From Ktedonobacter racemifer DSM 44963 (lineage in GTDB: Bacteria > Chloroflexota > Ktedonobacteria > Ktedonobacterales > Ktedonobacteraceae), in contig NZ_ADVG01000002.1 of the NCBI RefSeq assembly GCF_000178855.1, forward strand, positions 1,612,001-1,676,000: a stretch of DNA of 64,000 nucleotides, written 5' to 3'. A program made the translations under genes and the position numbers. Of the stretch, positions 53,470 through 62,697 are shown piece after piece. The notes below the pieces were generated by a model. It did not search any database and was not told where the DNA came from. It saw only the letters and a list, made by a program, of their open reading frames with translations. Each line of letters begins with the position of its first letter. The stretch's first letter is position 1.

Positions 53470-53947
53470 CTCACCATTTATAACAGCGGCTCCGTTGGTA
53501 TTATTCCCGGTATAGCGTTCACTTCTGGCAGTGGTCTTGATACGTTCTTCGGGATGCTATTTCAAAGTGTCGCAAAACATTTCACATGTGTATCAACCAT
53601 AACGCCAGGCTTGCTACGCTTATTCCCTTCCACATTTGCTCTCTGCACACACCATCGCACGTGCCCAACGTCAGGTTTGTCTGCTTCGGTAAAACGAGAC
53701 CGATAAAAGTTACTTTCTTCTTTTACGAACATAGAGATGGAAAAGATACGCAACTATTCCCTCTAGTAACAAAGGCGCTGCTCGCTCTAAATATATGCGG
53801 CTGCACCTGAGAGCTATCACATTAGAATATTATCGACACATCACTTTCCTTCAACATCCTACGCCCTTATCACAAGAGACGCATAGGATGTGATATATTC
53901 AAAAAGTATGGTAATGTCGCCAAGCAAGACAAAGGAGATCAAAGGTT

Positions 53948-55159
53948 ATGGATTTCGCCTATTCGGAGAAGGTCAACGCTCTACGACAGCGCCTGACTGA
54001 CTTTATGGAACGCTCTATTTATCCCAACCAGCAACGCTATAAAGAACAGATCGCGGCCTCAGGCGATCCTCACCATCACGCGGAGATTGTTGATGAACTG
54101 AAAGAACGTGCGAAGGCAGAGGGCCTCTGGAACCTCTTTCTGCCCGACACTGAATACGGAGCTGGTCTGACTAACCTGGAGTATGCGCCCCTGGCTGAGA
54201 TTATGGGTCGTGTCACCTGGGCATCGGAGGTCTTCAATTGTGCGGCCCCTGATACTGGAAATATGGAAATACTTGCTCAGTTTGGCACAGAGGTGCAACG
54301 ACAACGCTGGCTGCGTCCCCTCCTTGATGGCGAGATTCGCTCGGCCTTTGCCATGACGGAGCCAGATGTGGCCAGCTCTGACGCGACCAATATTCAACTG
54401 ACCATCATGCGCGATGGAGACGACTATGTACTCAATGGGCGCAAATGGTGGATCTCGGGGGCGGCTCGCGAACGCTGCAAAATCTTTATCGTCATGGGAA
54501 AGACCGATCCCCAGAACCCGGCCCGCCATAAGCAGCAAAGTATGATCCTGGTGCCACGCGACACACCTGGACTGACCGTGGTCCGCAACCTGCCTGTCAT
54601 GGGCTATATCGATAATGAAAGCCACTGCGAACTGCGTTTTGAGAACGTGCGTGTCCCTGCCAGCAACCTCCTCGGTGAGGAGGGGAGCGGCTTCGCCATC
54701 GCCCAGGCGCGCCTTGGGCCCGGTCGCATTCATCATTGTATGCGCTCTATTGGTACAGCCCAGTACGCGCTTGAACTCCTCTGCCAGCGCGCGACACAGC
54801 GCGTCGCCTTTGGCAAACCGCTGGTCGAACAGGGAGTTATTCAGGAATGGATCGCCCAGTCGCAGTTGGAGATCGAGCAGGCGCGGCTGCTTACGCTGAA
54901 GGCGGCCTGGCTCATCGATACCCAGGGCAAGAAGGCCGCGAAAGATGCCATTGCCATGATCAAAATCGTGGCGCCCGAGGTACATACCAATGTCGTCAGC
55001 CGAGCCATGCAGGTCTTTGGTGCCGCGGGCCTCAGCGATGATTTTCCGCTGGCCTCCTTCTGGGCGCATGGACGCACACTCCACATTGTGGATGGACCAG
55101 ATGAGGTTCATAAGCGCACCCTGGCACACTCCATCATCCAGCAACTCATACAAGACTAA
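53948..55159 (+). CDS. Acyl-CoA dehydrogenase
   Basis: A 403-residue flavoprotein of the acyl-CoA dehydrogenase family, close to the ACAD10/11 group. Motifs: EGLWNLFLPDTEYGAGLTNL, the FAD- and substrate-binding FAMTEPDVASSDATNIQ (near 135), YVLNGRKWWISGA, the helical part RVAFGKPLVEQGVIQEWIAQ, and a C-terminus MQVFGAAGLSDDFPLASFWA ending LHIVDGPDEVHKRTLAHSII. It oxidises the alpha-beta bond of an acyl-CoA, passing electrons to ETF. AAAGGAG lies upstream, and the start overlaps no other gene. The histidine phosphatase gene begins 32 bases downstream and is probably co-transcribed. Confidence 0.92.
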   Translation: MDFAYSEKVNALRQRLTDFMERSIYPNQQRYKEQIAASGDPHHHAEIVDELKERAKAEGLWNLFLPDTEYGAGLTNLEYAPLAEIMGRVTWASEVFNCAAPDTGNMEILAQFGTEVQRQRWLRPLLDGEIRSAFAMTEPDVASSDATNIQLTIMRDGDDYVLNGRKWWISGAARERCKIFIVMGKTDPQNPARHKQQSMILVPRDTPGLTVVRNLPVMGYIDNESHCELRFENVRVPASNLLGEEGSGFAIAQARLGPGRIHHCMRSIGTAQYALELLCQRATQRVAFGKPLVEQGVIQEWIAQSQLEIEQARLLTLKAAWLIDTQGKKAAKDAIAMIKIVAPEVHTNVVSRAMQVFGAAGLSDDFPLASFWAHGRTLHIVDGPDEVHKRTLAHSIIQQLIQD

Positions 55160-55191
55160 TCTATCCATCTACACCGCTATAAAGGACCCTT

Positions 55192-55899
55192 ATGGAGAGC
55201 AACGTACAGCAAGACCCGTTTCTTATCCACCGCCAGCACGCGGCAGAACTCTTTCTGATCCGCCACGGGGATGCGATCCCCGAGGCGGACGAAATTATTC
55301 CCAGTGGCGTGTATGATAACCTGCCCTTGAGCAAGATCGGACGCCAGCAGGCCCAGGCACTGGCCAAGCGCCTGAAGGACGGCCATTTTGACGCGGCCTA
55401 TAGCAGCCCCCTACGGCGTTGCCAGGAGACTGGCGCGCCACTTCTGGCTGAGCTAGGGCTACAGGCCACTATTGTAGAACAACTCAAAGAGATTCGCCTC
55501 GATGACCTGGTTCCCATTCCAGAGATCCCCGAAGGGGCCGATCTCGCCATGCTGACCCAGGCACTGCATGAGCGCCAGGACAAGATCGTGCGTATCGCAG
55601 GCGCCTCGGGCAACTGGGATGCCTTCGCGCACAGCGAGTCCTCAAAGGCCTTTCGCCAGCGCGTCGTCCAGGCACTTGACGAGATCGCGAGTCACCATCT
55701 TGGGCAGCGCGTGCTCGTCTTCGCCCATGGGGGCATCATCAACGCCTACGTCGCCGAGGTCCTGGGACTGGAGAAAGAGTTCTTTTTCCCCTGCGCCAAT
55801 ACCTCGCTCACCCTCGTACGCGCCTCAGGAGACACACGTGTGCTCTATATAATGAACGACATTGCCCACCTGAGTATCCCCTCGGCCCAAAACTCATAG
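55192..55899 (+). CDS. Histidine phosphatase family protein
   Basis: A 235-residue member of the phosphoglycerate-mutase-like superfamily. The catalytic RHG appears in LFLIRHGDAIPEAD (His near 25). The second part has LPLSKIGRQQAQALAKRLKD and AAYSSPLRRCQETGAPLLAE, and the distal His is in VLVFAHGGIINAYVAEVLG. Such enzymes remove phosphate through a phosphohistidine; the substrate may be a sugar phosphate, nucleotide or protein. AAAGGA precedes the ATG. It follows the acyl-CoA dehydrogenase on the same strand. A 14-bp hairpin at 55913-55949 lies just after its stop. Confidence 0.88.
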   Translation: MESNVQQDPFLIHRQHAAELFLIRHGDAIPEADEIIPSGVYDNLPLSKIGRQQAQALAKRLKDGHFDAAYSSPLRRCQETGAPLLAELGLQATIVEQLKEIRLDDLVPIPEIPEGADLAMLTQALHERQDKIVRIAGASGNWDAFAHSESSKAFRQRVVQALDEIASHHLGQRVLVFAHGGIINAYVAEVLGLEKEFFFPCANTSLTLVRASGDTRVLYIMNDIAHLSIPSAQNS

Positions 55900-55912
55900 T
55901 AAAAGTAGCAAA

Positions 55913-55949
55913 GCAAGTGGAGCGATGTCTGCGGTATCGCTCCACTTGC
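55913..55949 (+). terminator. Hairpin after the phosphatase gene
   Basis: GCAAGTGGAGCGAT pairs perfectly with 55936-55949 around a nine-base loop. There is no T-run, so termination would be weak. Confidence 0.5.
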
Positions 55950-55986
55950 GTTGCGCCACAATGCTTCTCGCATTTTGAGGAAGTTA

Positions 55987-56127
55987 AAAATCGATCCGGT
56001 GGTAAGAATGGAAATGTTGGGGCATACGAGCCTTAATATGACAGATGGTACATATGGACATACAACGCAAGAACAACATAAAGAGGCTGCTGAGGAAATA
56101 GAACGTCGCTTTGGAGAGGAAGAATAG
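55987..56127 (+). pseudogene. C-terminal fragment of a tyrosine recombinase
   Basis: The frame reads MEMLGHTSLNMTDGTYGHTT, then QEQHKEAAEEIERRFG and a stop at 56125-56127. LGHTSLNMT...TYGH is the His and Tyr region of phage-type integrases. The extra Gly before TYG and the lack of any upstream domain show that this is a remnant. It is unrelated in detail to the split integrase at 22822-26894. The upstream limit of the homology is uncertain. Confidence 0.65.
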
Positions 56128-56146
56128 CAGAGTTATATCGACACCT

Positions 56147-56190
56147 TAACCGATAGCTGGCTATATTCGATATCGGTTATTTTTGTGCTT
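56147..56190 (+). terminator. Terminator after the integrase fragment
   Basis: TAACCGATA (56147-56155) pairs with TATCGGTTA (56171-56179) around a 15-base loop, and TTTTTGTGCTTTT follows. It was probably the original terminator of the integrase gene. Confidence 0.7.
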
Positions 56191-56352
56191 TTAACCTAAG
56201 ATACTTCTTTACAATGTTTGCTCTTTGGGGGACTGCTTGTTTTAAGGTATAAGATGTTAAATTGGAATTCATCCCAAGTTCTTCCATCGAGTAAACGTCC
56301 TCCTGCTTTAGGATGGCGTCCTTCCCATTGTTTATGGAAAAAAGCAATACCC

Positions 56353-56410
56353 GCTGTTAGCAAAAAGAACTTGTGCTAGACAATTAGCACAAGTTCTTTT
56401 TGCTAACAGC
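56353..56410. terminator. Perfect 26-bp inverted repeat, bidirectional terminator
   Basis: Arms 56353-56378 and 56385-56410 are exact complements with a six-base loop. T-runs lie within both arms. It sits nine bases beyond the stop of the small minus-strand gene at 56419. Confidence 0.75.
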
Positions 56411-56418
56411 CTACAATA

Positions 56419-56628
56419 TTATTTCTTACGAATAGTCTTTAGAAACTGGTAAGATGTTATTGAGCCGACAGCAATGTTCATGATGTTTGCCAGAGCCGAG
56501 AAGAACTTTTGCGCGTCCTCATAGTTAGAATGATGATGTTCATCTGGCATGACAACACGATACCTGGTAGGTGTCCCGTTTTCGTCTACCACCACATGAT
56601 AGTGATGACCGTCTTTGTCTTCTATCAT
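56419..56628 (-). CDS. Small hypothetical protein, 69 residues
   Basis: It starts MIEDKDGHHYHVVVDENGTP and continues TRYRVVMPDEHHHSNYEDAQ, rich in His and acidic residues. It then has an Ala/Ser-rich helix and a basic C-terminus (FLKTIRKK). The first part looks like a small beta-sheet, and the His clusters might bind metal. There is no known family. The ribosome binding site is weak (AGAAAGAGAAA). The dedicated palindromic terminator just downstream supports its being a real gene. Confidence 0.55.
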   Translation of the reverse strand: MIEDKDGHHYHVVVDENGTPTRYRVVMPDEHHHSNYEDAQKFFSALANIMNIAVGSITSYQFLKTIRKK

Positions 56629-57011
56629 AGTATTTCTCTTTCTAGAGAGATCGGCACATAGTCACCTATGTCCAAAACAATACAACGATACCAACTACTA
56701 ACCTACGTTAACAACTGCATAAATTCTATAAAAGATTTATGAATTTTTTATGATAGCCGTAATTTTAGGTTAAAGCCTGTCTTAATGGGACCTGTTTACT
56801 GTGTTCCTATCCAGAGAAATGATGCGCTACAATTTTAATAGAATTACATCCTTAGCTATACCTTCAAGCTGCCAGTGTTGATTTCCCATCAAAGGGCTAC
56901 TCAATATCCACTGAGATACTCAGATGGACTTAAATACTCTGTCATAATATACGTTGAGAACCTGAATTTTTGGTTGTACAACATCCATCGAACTTTCAGG
57001 AATAAATAATC
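56629..57011. other. Gene-free AT-rich interval
   Basis: 383 bases with no supported gene or strong repeat. Confidence 0.5.
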
Positions 57012-57491
57012 TTAATGAAAATTCAACACAGAACGACCGGAGATTGATATTTGCTGGAATAAGTGACCTGCTGGTATATCCGGGCAGATCAGGACGGTAT
57101 CAGGGTTCTCCCGAATTCGGTAATCTCTCCCTGCGTCGCTGGTAACGGTGACGTGGAAAGCGAGAGATAACGCCCAAGAGATCTTCAAGCCGAATGAGGC
57201 AATCGGGCTAGAGGAAAACTGGAAGGATGAATAGAAATGAACCTTTGATGAGGCTGCGTTATTTGAGGTCATCGTAACTGGCTGAAACGATGATGAAAGG
57301 ACAATGGCCCCCATAGGCTTTGAGCTATGGAACAGGATACCCGGTCCTCGCAGTATAGAAGGCATCCTCCCCAGTTGTATCTCACACATGTGGAACGTGA
57401 AAACCCCAATGAAGTCTCGGGAGTGGTCGATATCCTGAGTAAGCCGACCGTAAGGAAAGCAGAACTCTTTAGTAGGAAGAGGAAGGGTCAA
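57012..57491 (-). CDS. Possible hypothetical protein, 159 residues
   Basis: An open frame with alternating polar and hydrophobic stretches, such as GAIVLSSSFQPVTMTSNN, SFGLKISWALSLAFHVTVTS and NPDTVLICPDIPAGHLFQQI, which would suit a beta-rich fold. No family is recognised, and the ATG at 57491 lacks a strong ribosome binding site. It may be a chance frame. It is the only sizeable frame in the 1.5 kb between the small gene at 56419 and prfA. Confidence 0.3.
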   Translation of the reverse strand: MTLPLPTKEFCFPYGRLTQDIDHSRDFIGVFTFHMCEIQLGRMPSILRGPGILFHSSKPMGAIVLSSSFQPVTMTSNNAASSKVHFYSSFQFSSSPIASFGLKISWALSLAFHVTVTSDAGRDYRIRENPDTVLICPDIPAGHLFQQISISGRSVLNFH

Positions 57492-58210
57492 GATGTAAAT
57501 TTTGACATTAGGGTCTCCCGCTGCTTTGGTGATAAGATCTTCAATACGATGGAGCGTGTTTTTATCTGAGTATGAAAAACAAGAGCCATCAGAAAAACAA
57601 ACTCATCCTTCACTAAAGTAGCGGAAGATCCGGTTAATACTGGGATTTACAGGGTAAAGACGCTTAAAATGGCTCGATAAGAGAGTCTATATGTTCTTTA
57701 TAGTAGGATGAATTTGACACCTAAACCTGACACCTTATGTGGTATATTTTGCTGGCCTTTGCTGGACATATGTAGATGAGATTTGCTTAGTATTGTAGAG
57801 GGAATAAGCTTGTGGGGCTCTTTTGTTGGAGTGGGTTGAATTGTTCATTTGGTTACTGCTATAATGAGGCTATGAAACCTGCCGTGCTTCACTATATACG
57901 CCTGTCGTTACCGACAGCTCTTGCGCGTCATATTTGCCTGATTACCATTGAGCGTTACCTGCTTACAGCCGGGTAGCGACGCCTCATTCTGCCTTCCACC
58001 ATGCCATGAGTAGAGAGCAATCGAGGTCCCTGATTGCATGGCATAACCCTCATTGCAGGCCTTAATAGAAGCTATAATTATTAGCCGTCCTTTTCACGAA
58101 AAAATAGAGCATTTTACCTTCCCTGTCTGCGCATGACTTATGCCCCTGGCTGCAACGAGTATGCCAGGCGTACAGAGAAGAGATAGAGAAGCGAGAGGAA
58201 CCCGGTCGCT
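57492..58210 (+). promoter_or_regulatory. prfA upstream region with promoter and structured leader
   Basis: TTGAAT (57836-57841) and TATAAT (57860-57865), 18 bases apart, form a likely promoter. The leader would be about 340 bases. It contains a nested hairpin (ATGCCAT with ATGGCAT, enclosing GCAATC with GATTGC) at about 58001-58047. It also has a 34-codon open frame starting MKPAVLHYIRL at 57871, immediately after the -10 and therefore probably not translated. No known riboswitch is recognised. Confidence 0.4.
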
Positions 58211-59287
58211 ATGGATCTAATGGACAAACTGGCCACACTGGCTACACGCTACGAAGAACTAAACAATTTGATGGCACAGCCCGATGTGCTTACCGATATA
58301 TCGCTCCTGCAGCGCTATGGTCGCGAGCAGTCTGAGCTGTCGACTGTGGTTGAAAAATACCACGAGCTGATTGATACGGATAAGCAGATCAAGGAAGCTC
58401 AGGAGATGTACGACAGCGAGGAAGGCGAGCTGCGCGACATGGCGTTTGAAGAGCTGGAACAGCTCAAAGCCAGGAAAGAGCAACTCCTGGAGGATGTCCA
58501 GGTCGCCCTCCTCCCCAAAGATATCATGGACGAGAAGAACGCCGTCGTGACCATCCAGGGTGGAGCGGGTGGCGACGAAGCCGCGCTCTTTGCCGCGGAC
58601 CTCTTCCGTATGTACAGTCGCTACGCCGATGGCCGTCGTTGGAAGATCGAGATTCTTGACGGGAACGATACTGAACAAGGCGGCTTCAAGGACATTACCT
58701 TTGTGATCAGAGGGAAGGGAGCCTATAGCCGGATGAAGTACGAGGGCGGCACCCATCGCGTGCAGCGCGTCCCCTCGACCGAGGCCAACGGCCGCATCCA
58801 TACCTCAACGGCCAAGGTCATCGTCCTGCCAGAGGCCGACGATGATATCCAGATCGAGGTAAAGGACGCGGATATCCGCGTCGACGTCTACCGCTCCACA
58901 GGCCATGGCGGTCAGAGCGTCAACACCACTGACTCGGCGGTACGTATCACGCACCTGCCGACCGGCCTGGTTGTCACCTGTCAGGATGAAAAATCGCAGT
59001 TGAAGAATAAGCAGAAAGCCCTCAACGTACTGAAGTCACGCCTGTGGGACCTGGAAGAGGCCAAACGCCAGGAAGAGCTAGGAAAAGCACGTCGCTCACA
59101 GGTACAGACGGGCGACCGCAGCGAGAAGATTCGCACCTATAACTTCCCCCAGGACCGCGTCACGGACCACCGTATTGGCCTGACGCGCCACAACTTACCG
59201 GGCATTCTGGACGGCAGTCTCGATGAATTCATCGATAACCTGATCACCGTCGACCAGGCCGAGAAACTCCAGGGCATGTTCGTCTAA
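58211..59287 (+). CDS. prfA: Peptide chain release factor 1
   Basis: A 358-residue class I release factor that reads UAA and UAG and triggers peptide release on the ribosome. The domain 2 recognition region HRVQRVPSTEANGRIHTSTA carries PST at the place of the PxT motif of RF1. The catalytic GGQ is in STGHGGQSVNTTDSAVRITH, near residue 234, preceded by IQGGAGGDEAALFAADLFRM. The length is normal. A GAGAGGA lies upstream, and a second ATG follows three codons later. PrmC usually follows prfA, but here a strong terminator and a convergent transporter operon come next. Confidence 0.96.
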   Translation: MDLMDKLATLATRYEELNNLMAQPDVLTDISLLQRYGREQSELSTVVEKYHELIDTDKQIKEAQEMYDSEEGELRDMAFEELEQLKARKEQLLEDVQVALLPKDIMDEKNAVVTIQGGAGGDEAALFAADLFRMYSRYADGRRWKIEILDGNDTEQGGFKDITFVIRGKGAYSRMKYEGGTHRVQRVPSTEANGRIHTSTAKVIVLPEADDDIQIEVKDADIRVDVYRSTGHGGQSVNTTDSAVRITHLPTGLVVTCQDEKSQLKNKQKALNVLKSRLWDLEEAKRQEELGKARRSQVQTGDRSEKIRTYNFPQDRVTDHRIGLTRHNLPGILDGSLDEFIDNLITVDQAEKLQGMFV

Positions 59288-59298
59288 GTGGTAATGTG

Positions 59299-59361
59299 TC
59301 AGTAAAAAAGAGGGGAGGTGCAGGGGGGAACCCTCCTGCACCTCCCCTCTTTTTTTTACTG
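59299..59361. terminator. Bidirectional terminator between prfA and the peptide transporter operon
   Basis: AGTAAAAAAGAGGGGAGG and its complement form a stem of over 22 bp closed by a GC-rich loop, with A- and T-runs at its base. It serves both convergent units. Confidence 0.9.
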
Positions 59362-59393
59362 AACGCACTACTCTATTGCGTAACGGAAAAGGC

Positions 59394-60485
59394 TTATTCC
59401 GCTCTGGCCGTGGTCGTGGTTCCCGTTGTGCCAGTATACGGTATCGGCTGAGCACCATCACCATAAAGGAAACAATTAGTCCAGTGACCATTCCCCAGGT
59501 CGGTGCGGCCAGGGAAGCGCTCCTTACAGACAGGCATAGCATGGGGACAACGTGGATGGAAACGACAGCCAGTCGGAGGATTGATCAGGCTTGGAATCTC
59601 ACCACGCGCGGGAAGCTGACCCTTATCCTTGTTCTTCACGCGGGTAGGATCAGGCGCAGCCGAGAGCAGCAAGCGGGTATAGGGATGCTTGGGCTGCTGC
59701 GTGACCTCTTCGCTTGGCCCCCCCTCAACCATCTGGCCTGCGTACATCACCAGCGTCTCTTCGGCGAAGTAGCGCGCACTGGCGATATCATGCGTGATAT
59801 AGAGCAGAGCCAGTTGCTCCTCATCCTTCAAGCGACGCAAGAGGTTAAGGATGTCCAGGCGAATCGAGACATCAAGCATGGAGACAGGCTCGTCGGCCAG
59901 CAAGACCTCGGGCTGCACAGCCAGGGCACGCGCGATGGCGATACGCTGACGCTGGCCGCCGCTCAGTTGGTGCGGGAACTTCTCGATGAACTGCTCGGCA
60001 GGCGTCAGGTTGACGCGCCGCAGCAGAGACAAAATCTGCTCTGTCTCCTGGATGCGGTTGCGGGCATGACCGTAAATACGTAGCGGGCGGCTCAGGTGAT
60101 AGCGCACGCTATGCACGGGGTTGAGCGAGGCAAAGGGGTCCTGGAAGACCAGCTGCACATGGCTGCGATAGGCATTTAAATTGGCGCCTCGTCCCAGTTT
60201 CACCGCCTCGTCACGGAAGCGAAGGGTGCCAGAAGTGGGTTCATAGAGGCGCGCCAGCATACGCGCAATGGTCGTCTTCCCACTACCGCTCTCACCCACC
60301 AGGGCCGTGGCCCGGCCAGGGTAGAGTGAGAAAGAGGCATCTTCAACCGCGCGAACCGCCTGAGCGGCTCCAAAGATCTTTATCTGGCGCAAAGGGAATT
60401 CCTTGCGCAAGTGCTCTGCCTCCATAATCGGCTGAGCGCCAGCATCCCGAACTGGCTTTGATGCAGTGACGTTTGACAAGCTCAT
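59394..60485 (-). CDS. Peptide ABC transporter ATPase (OppF/DppF type)
   Basis: A 363-residue ATP-binding subunit. Walker A is GESGSGKTTIARML (near 62), the signature is HQLSGGQRQRIAIARALA (near 167), Walker B is VLLADEPVSMLDVS, and the H-loop is LLYITHDIASA. The C-terminal oligopeptide extension has CRFHPRCPHAMPVCKERFPG, with the Cys residues often tied to an iron-sulfur or metal site. It powers import of peptides through the two permeases of the operon. The start overlaps the stop of the preceding ATPase as TAATG. It is the last gene of the operon. Confidence 0.92.
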   Translation of the reverse strand: MSLSNVTASKPVRDAGAQPIMEAEHLRKEFPLRQIKIFGAAQAVRAVEDASFSLYPGRATALVGESGSGKTTIARMLARLYEPTSGTLRFRDEAVKLGRGANLNAYRSHVQLVFQDPFASLNPVHSVRYHLSRPLRIYGHARNRIQETEQILSLLRRVNLTPAEQFIEKFPHQLSGGQRQRIAIARALAVQPEVLLADEPVSMLDVSIRLDILNLLRRLKDEEQLALLYITHDIASARYFAEETLVMYAGQMVEGGPSEEVTQQPKHPYTRLLLSAAPDPTRVKNKDKGQLPARGEIPSLINPPTGCRFHPRCPHAMPVCKERFPGRTDLGNGHWTNCFLYGDGAQPIPYTGTTGTTTTARAE

Positions 60486-61651
60486 TACGCACGGCTCCCT
60501 TCTATCAGGCTCTCATAGGCACCCGCCACCTCGGCTGCAGATGGTGCCCCCTGAGGCCGAAACTTTCTATCATAGAGATGGCAGGCCGCCAGTTGCTGCT
60601 GATTCTCAAGCGACGCGGGCTGAAGCTGAGGTACAACCTCAGAGCAGGCCTCAAAGGCCAGCGGGCAGCGCTCGCGGAAGGGACAACCCGATGGGATAAA
60701 ACGCAGATCTGGCGGTGAACCAGGGATGCCAACCATCTTGCGAATGGGACCATGCAAGTTGGGGAAAGCATTGAGCAAGCCATGGCTATAGGGATGGCGG
60801 GGATGATCGTAGATCGCCACGCTGCTCGCCTTCTCCACCATTTTACCGGCATACATGATCGCGATCTGGTCAGAGAGCTCCAGCAGCAGCGACAGGTCAT
60901 GCGTAATGAAGAGCAGGGCGGTATTAAACTCGCGGCAGAGATCGCTGATCAGCTGCAAAATCTCGCGCTGCACCACAACGTCGAGCGCCGTCGTAGGCTC
61001 GTCCATAATGATCAGCTCGGGATTGAGGGCCAGCGCAATGGCGATGACGGCGCGCTGACGCATGCCGCCACTTAACTCATGGGGATAACTATTCAGACGA
61101 TCAGAGGCGATACCAACCAGGTTGAGCAACTCAATAGCGCGCTTTTTGCGCTGATTGGGACCCATATCGGGGCGATGAGCCTTCAACACATCTATGATCT
61201 GGTCACCAACCGACATCACGGGGTTAAGGGCGTTCATAGCACTCTGGAAGACAATAGAGACCTCGCTCCAGCGGAAGGCACGCAGTTCGGAGGGAGAGAG
61301 CTGCAACACATCGATGGCCTCGTCACCATTACTGCCTGTCAGTCTACCTTTTTTCGGCAATTTGCTCTGTACGGCAGCAGTTGCCCCACCTTCGTGTCCT
61401 CGAGGGTAGTAGAGGACCTGGCCGCCAGTGATATAGGCGGGTGGGCGCAACAGGCGCGAGATGGCATAGGCCAGCGTCGATTTACCACAGCCACTCTCGC
61501 CCGCCAGGCCCAGAATTTCGCCACGACGCAACACAAAGCTCACGTCTCGGACAGCGTGTACAGCGCCATTAGACGCGAAATAATCCACGCAGAGATTGTT
61601 CACCTCTAGCAAAAGGTCTTTTGACTGCTTCTTTACAGCCGTGTCCTGCAT
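60485..61651 (-). CDS. Peptide ABC transporter ATPase (OppD/DppD type)
   Basis: A 388-residue ATP-binding subunit. Walker A is GESGCGKSTLAYAI (near 56), the signature is HELSGGMRQRAVIAIALA (near 192), Walker B is LIIMDEPTTALDVV, and the H-loop is LLFITHDLSLLL. The oligopeptide tail GCPFRERCPLAFEACSEVVP is present. Between Walker A and the signature it has a longer insert, rich in charged residues and Gly (about 80-120), than typical OppD. Starts and stops overlap both neighbours (TAATG), so expression is coupled. Confidence 0.92.
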   Translation of the reverse strand: MQDTAVKKQSKDLLLEVNNLCVDYFASNGAVHAVRDVSFVLRRGEILGLAGESGCGKSTLAYAISRLLRPPAYITGGQVLYYPRGHEGGATAAVQSKLPKKGRLTGSNGDEAIDVLQLSPSELRAFRWSEVSIVFQSAMNALNPVMSVGDQIIDVLKAHRPDMGPNQRKKRAIELLNLVGIASDRLNSYPHELSGGMRQRAVIAIALALNPELIIMDEPTTALDVVVQREILQLISDLCREFNTALLFITHDLSLLLELSDQIAIMYAGKMVEKASSVAIYDHPRHPYSHGLLNAFPNLHGPIRKMVGIPGSPPDLRFIPSGCPFRERCPLAFEACSEVVPQLQPASLENQQQLAACHLYDRKFRPQGAPSAAEVAGAYESLIEGSRA

Positions 61652-62694
61652 TATTTCACCACTTTCTTGTGCTTGATCTCTTTGGGTGCCGGCTCAGCAC
61701 GCAGGCGTGGATTGGCGACCTCATCAATACCGAAATTAATCAGAGCCAGACCAGCCCCCAGCGCCGCGATACAGATACCAGGCGGGATAAACCACCACCA
61801 GAGACCAAGAATCAGGGCGTTTGTCTTCTGCGCCCAGTAGAACATCCAACCCCAGCTTACGGAATTGAGATCGCCCAGGCCCAGAAATTCTAGCGATGCT
61901 GAGTATAGAATAACATAAATTGTCGTACTTACAAAGTTCGCGGCAACAATAGAGATTTCATTGGGCAAAATCTCAAAAAAGATGATGCGCCAGGTCTTCT
62001 CACCGCTTGCCTTCGCCGAAGTCACAAACTCACGGCTACGCATAGAAAGAGTTTGCGCACGCAGGACACGCGCGCCCCAGGCCCAACTGGTAAAGGTCAC
62101 AATCAGGGCCACCATCTGTGGGCCGCGCGGAAAGTACGACGCCAGGACAATCGCCAGGGGTAATGCAGGAAGGACCAGAAAGATATTCGTCACTAACGAA
62201 AGAACATCATCAATGATGCCACCAAAGTAACCACCCACCAGGCCAACGACCACGGAGATGAAGGTCACAGCGAACCCCGTGAAAAAGGCCCACATAATCG
62301 AGGTACGCGTACCGTAGATGAGCTGGCTAAAGATATCCTGACCCGTCACAGTTGTACCCAGCCAGTGCTGGGCCGAGGGAGGAGACTTCGAGAGATCAGT
62401 GAGCAGCGTGGGATCGGTATGCACGAATAATGGGCCAAAGATCGCCACCAGGATAAAGAGGCCCACGATACTACTGCCTACCGTTACCTTTTTATTCACT
62501 GTGATGGCGTGCCAGAAGCCGCGCAAGCCATTCAACACCTGCACATGAAAAGGATTGCCCAGGGGCAACGCCACCGATGTGGCAGTCGTCACGTTGGTAC
62601 TGGCATGCGCGCCGACACCAACTGCGGCCGCTCCAGCTAGAGGTTCGTTAAGATTCTTTGGTGCAGGAGGCCATTGCGAAGAGGTATTAGACAT
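61651..62694 (-). CDS. Peptide ABC transporter permease (OppC/DppC type)
   Basis: A 347-residue inner-membrane permease. A soluble N-terminal tail of about 75 residues precedes the OppC-type leader helix (VGSSIVGLFILVAIFGPLFV). LGTTVTGQDIFSQLIYGTRT is the conserved entry motif. Five further segments follow, with the EAA-like loop REFVTSAKASGEKTWRIIFF that docks with the ATPases. The last cytoplasmic part is Lys-rich. It lies three bases after the partner permease. Confidence 0.92.
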   Translation of the reverse strand: MSNTSSQWPPAPKNLNEPLAGAAAVGVGAHASTNVTTATSVALPLGNPFHVQVLNGLRGFWHAITVNKKVTVGSSIVGLFILVAIFGPLFVHTDPTLLTDLSKSPPSAQHWLGTTVTGQDIFSQLIYGTRTSIMWAFFTGFAVTFISVVVGLVGGYFGGIIDDVLSLVTNIFLVLPALPLAIVLASYFPRGPQMVALIVTFTSWAWGARVLRAQTLSMRSREFVTSAKASGEKTWRIIFFEILPNEISIVAANFVSTTIYVILYSASLEFLGLGDLNSVSWGWMFYWAQKTNALILGLWWWFIPPGICIAALGAGLALINFGIDEVANPRLRAEPAPKEIKHKKVVK

Positions 62695-62697
62695 CGT

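Noticed and set aside
54059..55168. Long minus-strand frame opposite the acyl-CoA dehydrogenase
   Set aside because: The plus-strand protein carries all family motifs; the antisense frame arises from the codon bias of a GC-rich gene.
57871..57975. 34-codon frame in the prfA leader as a real small gene
   Set aside because: It begins immediately after the putative -10 and has no Shine-Dalgarno sequence.
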